Shown here piece by piece: positions 6,332 through 12,577 of a stretch of DNA of 22,841 bases (the stretch's first letter is position 1; every line of letters starts with the position of its first letter). The translations under genes and the position numbers were made by a program. Source of the DNA: Brumimicrobium sp051745635 (GTDB lineage: Bacteria; Bacteroidota; Bacteroidia; Flavobacteriales_D; Crocinitomicaceae); the NCBI GenBank assembly GCA_051745635.1, contig JBNJEH010000053.1:1-22841 (forward strand). Direction: 5' to 3'. The notes under the pieces were generated by a model, which made no database searches, had not been told where the DNA came from, and saw only the letters and a program-made list of their open reading frames with translations.

Positions 6332-6424
6332 ACCTTTGTATTGCAAGGGCATACTATAACCTGCAAAAGGCACTATCTTCGCGCCCAATTCTTCGTGTAC
6401 TTTTGTAAGAGCTGTTTCATTCAT
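6275..6424 (-). pseudogene. gcvT 5' fragment (aminomethyltransferase, truncated)
   Basis: A minus-strand frame of 49 codons, of which the first ~39 read as the N-terminus of the glycine-cleavage T protein: MNETALTKVHEELGAK, FAGYSMPLQY, then GLKHEHEIV. Intact GcvT would continue into a (R)xxVGVFDVSHMGE segment and run to about 360 residues. Here the homology stops near 6305 and a stop follows at 6275. Only about a tenth of the gene is present, so it cannot be functional. Its native-looking upstream DNA (to about 6480) seems to have come with it. This is a break-point scar. Confidence 0.8.
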
Positions 6425-6590
6425 AGAATGAGTTTTTATGAACTGGTCAAATTAATCATTCGTAGATTTGTGAGGTAGGAATTTTAGTAGGAAATTGTTG
6501 TTAGAAGGGAAAAGGATAAAAGAATTGACGTGAATATTTTAGGATAGATTTGATTAAAAATAGGATAATGACTAACTATTTCATTTGTAG

Positions 6591-6878
6591 TTATTCATCA
6601 TCCTCCTTGATGTAATGAGTAAAGTCGGACCAATCCTCAACCCGAAATACTCTAATATCTCGAACTGAATTTTTAAACCATAAGGTGTTTTTAAGAGAAG
6701 TAATAGCTCGCATTAGATTTGCCATATCATTTTGAGCAGTTAAGTAGACACTCCCTTGACCACGATAAAACTGATATTTTTCCAGAATCACGGAAATATC
6801 AAAATAGGCGTTGTTATATGGATCACCATAATTCTCTTTGAGGTCTGAAATTAAAAGGTCGAAACTAATGGCGTACAT
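6591..6878 (-). CDS. vapD: VapD endoribonuclease toxin (Cas2-like fold)
   Basis: 95 residues, full length for VapD, a small ribonuclease with a Cas2-like ferredoxin fold. MYAISFDLLISDLKENYG carries the N-terminal strand with the catalytic-site Asp (FDL). QFYRGQGSVYLT is the conserved second strand, and FKNSVRDIRVFRVEDWSDF closely resembles the VapD C-terminus known from Helicobacter and Haemophilus. VapD is reported as an mRNase toxin in TA pairs. The gene starts two bases after the stop of a 62-codon ORF, its likely antitoxin, and lies between 20-bp direct repeats in a decayed region, which suggests horizontal acquisition. Confidence 0.9.
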   Translation of the reverse strand: MYAISFDLLISDLKENYGDPYNNAYFDISVILEKYQFYRGQGSVYLTAQNDMANLMRAITSLKNTLWFKNSVRDIRVFRVEDWSDFTHYIKEDDE

Positions 6879-6880
6879 TC

Positions 6881-7069
6881 TTATGCTTTTTTAAAGTATT
6901 TTTTCTCACCATAAAATATTCGGCCTTTGTCGTCTTTAATAGCAATTTCTTCACCAAGAAAAGGGTTCTTAAAAATTTTGATAATAATACCTTCAACCCA
7001 CTTTTCAAGACCACTCAATGCAGGACTCACCTTAGCCTTTTCCTTGACTTTAAAATTTGATTCTTTCAT
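6881..7069 (-). CDS. Putative VapX-like antitoxin partner of VapD
   Basis: 62 residues, basic, mostly beta: KVSPALSGLEKWVEGIIIKI, then NPFLGEEIAIKDDKGRIF. This looks like a small SH3/KOW-like barrel. Its identity rests on context: it ends two bases before vapD and is transcribed first, matching the antitoxin-first layout of vapXD in Haemophilus. Sequence similarity to VapX itself is not obvious to me. A good promoter precedes it. Confidence 0.6.
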   Translation of the reverse strand: MKESNFKVKEKAKVSPALSGLEKWVEGIIIKIFKNPFLGEEIAIKDDKGRIFYGEKKYFKKA

Positions 7070-7088
7070 AATTCAACTGTCGCTCAAT

Positions 7089-7119
7089 CAAAGATACAAC
7101 TATACTTCAATTTGTCAAA
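7089..7119 (-). promoter_or_regulatory. vapXD promoter (TTTG-N19-TATCTTTG)
   Basis: On the minus strand a TTTG at 7116-7119 is followed after exactly 19 bp by TATCTTTG (7089-7096), an exact TAnnTTTG. This is the best full Bacteroidota-type promoter in the window and lies 20 bp upstream of the start at 7069. Confidence 0.7.
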
Positions 7120-7147
7120 AAAAGTAAAAAGTGTTTTTTTAATCTGC

Positions 7148-7182
7148 GCGTCACTGCGGAAGGTCATCAGTGGCAGTAACGC
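7148..7182. repeat. Imperfect palindrome at the right direct repeat
   Basis: GCGTCACTGC (7148-7157) and GCAGTAACGC (7173-7182) are inverted repeats with two mismatches, and the right arm overlaps the 20-bp direct repeat. It may be a recombination site. Confidence 0.4.
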
Positions 7183-7195
7183 ATCATAAAACAAT
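7176..7195. repeat. 20-bp direct repeat, right copy
   Basis: Exact copy of 6206-6225. The rest of the gap 7196-7368 holds only the word repeat at 7252-7335 and no gene. Confidence 0.85.
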
Positions 7196-7251
7196 AGTTC
7201 GTTGGGAATACGTAGTGAAGAGCATCATCGATCCAGACCACTTCTAACTGC

Positions 7252-7335
7252 TACGGTTCCAGACTTCTTAACTTCTGCATTCCACAGTTCTGCATTCCTC
7301 GGTTCCACGGTTCTACAGTTCAACATTCCACAGCT
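7252..7335 (-). repeat. Word repeat of a second vocabulary, 3' of the large secreted gene
   Basis: TTCTGCATTCCACAG, TTCTGCATTCCTCGG, TTCCACGG, TTCTACAG and TTCAACATTCCACAG follow each other with only a few bases between units. The element begins about 33 bp past the stop codon at 7369 in the direction of that gene. It has the same style as the site A/B/C repeats but uses different words. Confidence 0.75.
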
Positions 7336-7368
7336 CCCCGGTCCGTCCAACCACAGGCGCTCCCCTTC

Positions 7369-9951
7369 CTACAACTGTCCGGCTACAGTAACCACTTTTT
7401 TGCTTTCTATGACGGCGGCATTATTCACATCAAACGCCGTAAAGTAAATGATATGTGGTCCTATAGATGCTTTTTTGCCGTCATCTGTGGTTCCATCCCA
7501 TTTTACCGTTCCTTCGGCTCCCAGTAAATGGTCGGAAAGCAATGTCTTCAATTTGCGCCCTTTATCATCGTATACGACGAGGTCGCCCAATAAATTCGGG
7601 GTGTTGACCTGATAGGTGATCAACAGGGCGTCTTCCACACCGTCATTGTCCGGTGAGAATGATGCAGAAGAAAGCGAAATTTCACCCTGAGGAGCACCGG
7701 GCTTGATCGACTGCGAATTTTCCTTGCCAGGTGTTGCAAATCCTTCGGTTTCACTGGCACTGTGCCAACTGTTGCGGTCATTGGACGCCAATTCAGGATC
7801 AAACTTTTCCAAACTCACGCCATCGTCGGACTGTAGTAATTCGAAATGCCACTCGTCTTGATAAGAAACGCGATCCATAACTGTATCGTCATAAATCCAG
7901 TAGACGGTAGAGGAATCGTTGTTGTAACTGGGCAAATCGGGTAATTCAACAATTTGGTCGGGTACGGCATAAGGATATTGCGTGACGAGGTGATTTTTAT
8001 CGGTCGTCAATGCCACATAACTTTTTGGAGCTATTACGAAATGTTGGTTGATAACATCAAAATTGGCAATCGTATCATCATCATAATTCGCCAGTGCCCA
8101 ATCTTTTATGTTGAGGTACTTATCAGATGAATTGGCGATCTCCACAAAATCGGAGCCACCCGTCACGGGATTAAAAAGAATTTCATTGATGCGCAGATCA
8201 CCTTTTTCCGGAGCTTGCGGCAATACAAATTCTCCCGAAAAACTCAATGGGTTGCCGGAACAATCCGCAGCACCCACAATTTCGATTTGGTGCACTACGC
8301 CCGCGGGAATATTGTCGTTAAAAATCAACACCATTTCTCCGGGATACGTCGATTCGATCAGGCGCGCCGAAACGGTTAAATCGGGGTCGAATGTAATCGT
8401 TGCATTGGCCAGACTCAATGAATCCATTCCCTCAGAAAAGGTAAGCTCTACAATGTTTGCATTCGTCGATTTGACATCGGTCACCACAGGATTTTCGGTA
8501 TCTGGAGAAAGATCAATTACGGCATTTTCTGCGCCCGGTGTTCCCCCGTCGGGGTGCGTACTGGCTTTCCAGTTATCGGCTCCGGAACACGGCAATTCGG
8601 GATTGATGCGTTCGAGCGACCATCCACCGTCTTCTTTGTCTTCGTCGCCATACCATTCATCGGTATAAACCAGTTCGTCCACAACAATTCCACCCGGAGT
8701 CGTGAGCGTAATTTCATCACCTGCATTGTTGAGGCTCGCCCAACTCGTCACATTCATGGCCTGGGGATATTCAGAAAGCCCACTGGTCGGTACTAAAATG
8801 ACGTATTCACCGGGATAAATCCAGATATCCTGTATGGTTCCCGCCGAATTATTGTCCAGCAATTGCCAGTCTTCCAGGTGAAAATATTTTTCACTGCGAT
8901 TGTAGAGTTCGATAAATTCCGTTTCGGGTAAACCGACGACCGGCGATTCATTGGCCATAAATTCATTGACAATAATATCACCAAAATCTGGTGTCTGAGA
9001 AGTTATGAACTGAAAATCATCCGTAGCACTCGTCATGGTGTTTCCCGCGAAATCTTCCACGTTTTCTACGGTCACTGTCAGCGTATCGCCAACAGTAAAT
9101 GTCGTTGGAAAAGTGGCGGTGAACAAAGCCAGGTTAACGCCATCGCGCTGCACGAGTGAAGGCGCACCAATACCACCATCAACACTGTAATTAGCCGTGT
9201 TTTCTCCCGACGTTTGTTCAATTCCTTCATCAAATAATAGCTCCAGCGTATTATCGTTAATGGCAGTAGCTTCTACGAGTTCAGGCGGAGTATTGTCAAC
9301 TTGAATCGGACCGGCGTAAATGTCGTCAAACTGAAAGTTTTGCACGTTACTCGAGGTGTATTCTATCCAAAATCCTAGGTACTGTCCGCCAACGGTAGTC
9401 GGATAATTCGCAGATTGATCCAATTGAAACGCATTTCCTCCAGCAAGATCTGTATACAACTCCCAGTCACCATTCGCCCGATGAATGATCTTGATCGACA
9501 CATTGAAATCAGAGGCTACAATGCCTGCTGTACTGCTGAGAATCGTCGTTTCTGTTCCGCCATCGCGTTCAATCAATTCGATGGGATCATTGCTTCCCGT
9601 CTCTCCAATTCTGAAATAAATGCCGTCAGGAGAGCTCGACAAGTCCTGATTAGCAGCAGTTAAATACGTTTCTCCGCCGTTCGATCCGGAAGGATTAAAA
9701 TCGTACTGAAGGTTGAATCGCCATTCGCGTTCCGTAAGTTGGGTTAAGCCGTGCTGCGCGGCGAGGTAGGCATCTCCCGGAATAGTCGCGTTTAATTGCA
9801 GACGTTCGGCAGGGTTCACCACAAAAATGCTGTCGTCTCCCGTCCAGCTGGGATTATTTGTAAAATCACCGTCGCTGAAATCTTCCGTAAATTGTGCCAT
9901 CAGCGAGGTTGATAAAAAACCCCAGGTCAAAAATAAAATGAGTTGTTTCAT
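7369..9951 (-). CDS. Secreted lamin-tail/Ig-like multidomain protein
   Basis: 860 residues. Signal peptide MKQLILFLTWGFLSTSLMAQ, with cleavage likely after Ala19. Residues ~20-215 form a jelly-roll-like domain (FTEDFSDGDFTNNPSW). Big_5/SbsA-like Ig domains follow at ~220-315 (NTPPELVEATAINDNTLELL) and ~485-580. Two lamin-tail domains appear at ~325-450 (DIIVNEFMANESP, FIELYNRS) and ~590-715 (DLRINEILFNPVTGGSDFVE). The C-terminus (FSPDNDGVEDALLITY, then VKWDGTTDDGKK) is FlgD/gliding-motility-like. Such proteins are extracellular or surface-exposed in Bacteroidota. Whether the C-terminus serves as a type IX secretion signal is uncertain, because the canonical motif is not clear. No catalytic domain is visible. 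It is a single gene with no operon partner. Confidence 0.88.
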   Translation of the reverse strand: MKQLILFLTWGFLSTSLMAQFTEDFSDGDFTNNPSWTGDDSIFVVNPAERLQLNATIPGDAYLAAQHGLTQLTEREWRFNLQYDFNPSGSNGGETYLTAANQDLSSSPDGIYFRIGETGSNDPIELIERDGGTETTILSSTAGIVASDFNVSIKIIHRANGDWELYTDLAGGNAFQLDQSANYPTTVGGQYLGFWIEYTSSNVQNFQFDDIYAGPIQVDNTPPELVEATAINDNTLELLFDEGIEQTSGENTANYSVDGGIGAPSLVQRDGVNLALFTATFPTTFTVGDTLTVTVENVEDFAGNTMTSATDDFQFITSQTPDFGDIIVNEFMANESPVVGLPETEFIELYNRSEKYFHLEDWQLLDNNSAGTIQDIWIYPGEYVILVPTSGLSEYPQAMNVTSWASLNNAGDEITLTTPGGIVVDELVYTDEWYGDEDKEDGGWSLERINPELPCSGADNWKASTHPDGGTPGAENAVIDLSPDTENPVVTDVKSTNANIVELTFSEGMDSLSLANATITFDPDLTVSARLIESTYPGEMVLIFNDNIPAGVVHQIEIVGAADCSGNPLSFSGEFVLPQAPEKGDLRINEILFNPVTGGSDFVEIANSSDKYLNIKDWALANYDDDTIANFDVINQHFVIAPKSYVALTTDKNHLVTQYPYAVPDQIVELPDLPSYNNDSSTVYWIYDDTVMDRVSYQDEWHFELLQSDDGVSLEKFDPELASNDRNSWHSASETEGFATPGKENSQSIKPGAPQGEISLSSASFSPDNDGVEDALLITYQVNTPNLLGDLVVYDDKGRKLKTLLSDHLLGAEGTVKWDGTTDDGKKASIGPHIIYFTAFDVNNAAVIESKKVVTVAGQL

Positions 9952-9985
9952 ACGCTAAAGTAGTAATGTATACTAGTTCTGCTAA

Positions 9986-9993
9986 CAAATATA
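9986..9993 (-). promoter_or_regulatory. Possible -7 box for the lamin-tail protein gene
   Basis: TATATTTG on the minus strand, 34 bp upstream of the start at 9951, fits TAnnTTTG. No -33 is recognised at 19-20 bp. Confidence 0.3.
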
Positions 9994-10145
9994 ACAGATC
10001 GTAGGCTTTCGATAAAATGAAATGCATTTTTGTTGGCAGAAGTAACAGAAAATTAATGTTTCAAGTTCCGTTTTAACTTGTTTTACAAGTTTATTTAACG
10101 TTTTGTTATATTTTTAATTTGCTATGGACAGGAGAGAATTAACAC

Positions 10146-10153
10146 TATCTTTG
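10146..10153 (+). promoter_or_regulatory. asd promoter -7 box
   Basis: TATCTTTG, an exact TAnnTTTG, 16 bp before the asd ATG. The nearest TTTG (10118-10121) is 24 bp upstream, longer than usual. The implied leader is very short. Confidence 0.45.
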
Positions 10154-10169
10154 CAAAAAACGCAGAAGT

Positions 10170-11174
10170 ATGAAAGTAGCAGTTGTTGGCGCCACGGGGA
10201 TGGTAGGAGCGGTCATGTTAAAAGTGCTCGCCGAACAGCACTTCCCCGTAAGTGAGTTAATCCCGGTCGCATCAGAGCGTTCGGTCGGTAAAACAATTTC
10301 ATTTGGTGGAACGGACTATCCCGTTGTTACGATGGAAACGGCCATCGAAAAGCGCCCGGATGTCGCCTTATTTTCAGCGGGTGGAGAGACATCACTGGAA
10401 TGGGCTCCCAAGTTTGCTGAAGCTGGTTGCCGCGTGATTGATAACTCTTCGGCATGGCGCATGCATCCCGATCATCCGCTCATTATACCTGAAATTAACG
10501 GCGATCTGATCGACCCGAAAGATTTCATTATTGCCAACCCGAATTGTTCGACGATTCAACTATTAATGGCATTGGCTCCGCTGCACGCTAAATACACTAT
10601 TAAACGGGTGGTTGTGTCTACCTACCAGTCCATTTCCGGTACGGGAGTAAAAGCCGTAGAGCAAATGAACAACGAGCGATCAAATCAAAAAGGAAGCATG
10701 GCCTACCCCTATCCGATTGATCAAAACTGCCTTCCGCATTGCGATGTCTTCATGGAAAACGGGTACACCAAAGAGGAAATGAAGCTCAGCAACGAGACCA
10801 AAAAAATCCTGGATCCATCGGTAAAAGTATCTGCAACAGCGGTGCGCGTTCCCGTTCAGGGCGGACATTCAGAAGCGGTGAACGTCACTTTTGAAAACGA
10901 CTATGAACTCGACGCAGTTCGTAAAATCATCCACGAAACAACTGGGCTCAAACTCCAGGATAATCCTGCGACAAATACGTATCCCATGCCCATTTATGCA
11001 GCGGGAAAAGACGCTGTTTTCGTCGGTCGGCTGCGGCGCGACGAAACGCTGGACAATACACTCAATATGTGGATTGTTGCGGACAACCTGAGAAAAGGTG
11101 CAGCCACCAATGCCGTTCAAATCGCCAAAAAACTCATCGAGAAAGGCATCCTGAAGGTGAATACTTTTCAGTGA
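10170..11174 (+). CDS. asd: Aspartate-semialdehyde dehydrogenase
   Basis: Converts aspartyl-4-phosphate to aspartate semialdehyde with NADPH, the branch-point step to lysine/diaminopimelate, threonine and methionine. 334 residues, full length. The Rossmann glycine motif is at the N-terminus (MKVAVVGATGMVG). The catalytic Cys126 lies in NPNCSTIQ, and the acid/base His233 in RVPVQGGHSE. The dimer-interface and substrate region STYQSISGTGVKAVEQM is present. It is transcribed alone and converges on the radical SAM gene, and its stop codon is followed at once by a word repeat. Confidence 0.97.
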   Translation: MKVAVVGATGMVGAVMLKVLAEQHFPVSELIPVASERSVGKTISFGGTDYPVVTMETAIEKRPDVALFSAGGETSLEWAPKFAEAGCRVIDNSSAWRMHPDHPLIIPEINGDLIDPKDFIIANPNCSTIQLLMALAPLHAKYTIKRVVVSTYQSISGTGVKAVEQMNNERSNQKGSMAYPYPIDQNCLPHCDVFMENGYTKEEMKLSNETKKILDPSVKVSATAVRVPVQGGHSEAVNVTFENDYELDAVRKIIHETTGLKLQDNPATNTYPMPIYAAGKDAVFVGRLRRDETLDNTLNMWIVADNLRKGAATNAVQIAKKLIEKGILKVNTFQ

Positions 11175-11300
11175 GGAGCAAGAGTGGGGAGCATACAGCA
11201 TAGAGCAAGAGTGGAGAGCATACAGCATACAGCATACAGCAAGAGTAGAGAGTATTGAGCAAGAGGGGGGAGTATTGAGCAAGAGTAGGTAGTGTGAGCA
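11175..11300 (+). repeat. Word repeat, site B1, directly after the asd stop
   Basis: Irregular tandem of AGCATACAGC, AGAGCAAGAG, TGGGGAGC and GAGTATTGAGC words, beginning at the base after the asd stop codon. Same vocabulary as 2194-2297. Confidence 0.8.
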
Positions 11301-11373
11301 GGCAGAGGGATGAGGACGAGGGCTGAGGACGAGGGCTGAGGCTCTCGAAGCCCGAAGCCCGAAGCCCGAATTT
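11301..11373 (+). repeat. GC-richer repeat block inside site B
   Basis: Contains GAGGACGAGGGCT twice in tandem, then three and a half copies of GAAGCCC (about 11348-11371). It is bracketed by the AT-richer word repeats on both sides. No gene is present in 11175-11525. Confidence 0.7.
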
Positions 11374-11410
11374 TTAACTGAGTTATTAATAAGCAGTGAA
11401 TAGGAGGGGT

Positions 11411-11516
11411 TAGAGAGCATACAGCAAGAGTGGGGAGCATACAGCATACAGCAAGAGTAAGGAGCATAGAGCAAGAGTAGAGAGTATTGAGCAAGAGTAG
11501 AGAGTGGGGAGTGAGG
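11411..11516 (+). repeat. Word repeat, site B2
   Basis: Second tract of the same words in the same orientation, ending 9 bp from the stop codon of the convergent radical SAM gene. It is separated from B1 by the GAAGCCC block and ~37 bp of AT-rich sequence. Confidence 0.8.
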
Positions 11517-11525
11517 CTCTATATG

Positions 11526-12539
11526 TTACGCCCAGACTTTCGTGCCTTCTGAGCAGTTTTGACAGATATCAATCGATTCGCGGTCGGTGAACACCTGTTT
11601 TCGAAAGGCTTGATATTGCGGGTGGCGCCAGACTTTTTTAAACGGCACTTTGGTCACATCGCCGAGTACATGTTTCGCATCTTTATCAAAGCAACAAGGC
11701 ACCACTTTTCCGTCCCAGGTCAGAACAGTAGAGGACCACATTCTCCAGCAATGATCTTTGAGGTGATATTTGGGCACGAATTTTCCCGCTTTATTCTTGC
11801 GGTACCGGGAATATTTTTCGTTATGGGGCATCAGTGGATTACCATTCTCGTAATCGTAGAGCTGTGCCGTCTTCAACCGCACCTCATCGACTCCCATTTT
11901 ATTTCCGAGTTTCACGATATCGTCCACTTCGTGTTCGTTGGGGCGCACCACCAAAAATTGAAAAATCAAATGTGGGGTTTTCCGATGCAGTTTCTTTTTG
12001 GCACGAATCATATTTTCCGTGCCCTGAATTACTTTTTCGAGTTTTCCTTTGCGACGGTATTGCTCATAGGTTTCCTGTGTCAATCCATCAATCGAAATAA
12101 TCATGCGATCCAACCCTGAACGGACAATTTCTTCCGCTTTCTTTTCAGTGATAAAGTGTGCATTAGTAGAGGTTGCGGTATAAATTTTTCGACGATGTGC
12201 TGCCTCGATCAAATCAAGGAATTGCGGGTGTAAAAACGGCTCCCCCTGAAAATAATAATTGATATAAAACAATTGCTTCCCCAGTTGATCCAGCATTTTT
12301 TCGTGCAGGTCCATTTGCAGTCGACCGGTGGGACGCGTGAACTGTTTGAGTCCGCTCGGACATTCGGGACAACCAAGGTTACAAGCCGTAGTCGGTTCAA
12401 TACTGGCGGCAAAAGGCAGTGCCCGCTGCTGAATGCGTTTAAAGCGCTTCGCCAACATGTATGAAAAACGCAGACGCAGAACATTCCACCCGCGCTGAAA
12501 CGTCAATTTACCGAGAATATTGAATTCATCATTCCACAT
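11526..12539 (-). CDS. Radical SAM/SPASM-domain enzyme
   Basis: 337 residues. The radical SAM cluster motif CNLGCPEC (Cys53, 57, 60) binds the [4Fe-4S] that cleaves S-adenosylmethionine. YYFQGEPFLHP is the glycine-rich SAM-binding strand, and MIISIDGLTQETYEQYRRKG is the usual beta-4 region. The C-terminal part (CWRMWSSTVLTWDGKVVPCC, then ICQNCSEG) is a SPASM/Twitch auxiliary cluster region. SPASM proteins modify peptides, cofactors or sugars; no precursor peptide gene is adjacent, so the substrate is unknown. It starts 38 bp after the DUF5686 gene on the same strand and is probably the last gene of that operon. Confidence 0.88.
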   Translation of the reverse strand: MWNDEFNILGKLTFQRGWNVLRLRFSYMLAKRFKRIQQRALPFAASIEPTTACNLGCPECPSGLKQFTRPTGRLQMDLHEKMLDQLGKQLFYINYYFQGEPFLHPQFLDLIEAAHRRKIYTATSTNAHFITEKKAEEIVRSGLDRMIISIDGLTQETYEQYRRKGKLEKVIQGTENMIRAKKKLHRKTPHLIFQFLVVRPNEHEVDDIVKLGNKMGVDEVRLKTAQLYDYENGNPLMPHNEKYSRYRKNKAGKFVPKYHLKDHCWRMWSSTVLTWDGKVVPCCFDKDAKHVLGDVTKVPFKKVWRHPQYQAFRKQVFTDRESIDICQNCSEGTKVWA

Positions 12540-12577
12540 GCGGTGCTAAAATTAAGGGAGAAATGGCGAACCACCAA

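Noticed and set aside
6591..6878. Cas2 of a CRISPR locus
   Set aside because: The fold is Cas2-like, but the sequence matches VapD, and there is no cas1 or array.
7369..7470. Canonical type IX secretion C-terminal sorting domain on the 860-residue protein
   Set aside because: The C-terminus is FlgD-like but lacks a clear T9SS type A or B signature, so it was not called as such.
10869..11474. 201-codon minus-strand ORF at the end of asd (with a similar 108-codon frame at 11168-11494)
   Set aside because: The protein is a translation of the word repeats (LLYAPHSCS-like) plus antisense asd.
11175..11516. CRISPR array
   Set aside because: The units vary in length and order, there are no unique spacers of constant size, and no cas genes are near.
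11559..12119. 186-codon plus-strand ORF over the radical SAM gene
   Set aside because: It is antisense to a gene with intact catalytic motifs and has no domain of its own.
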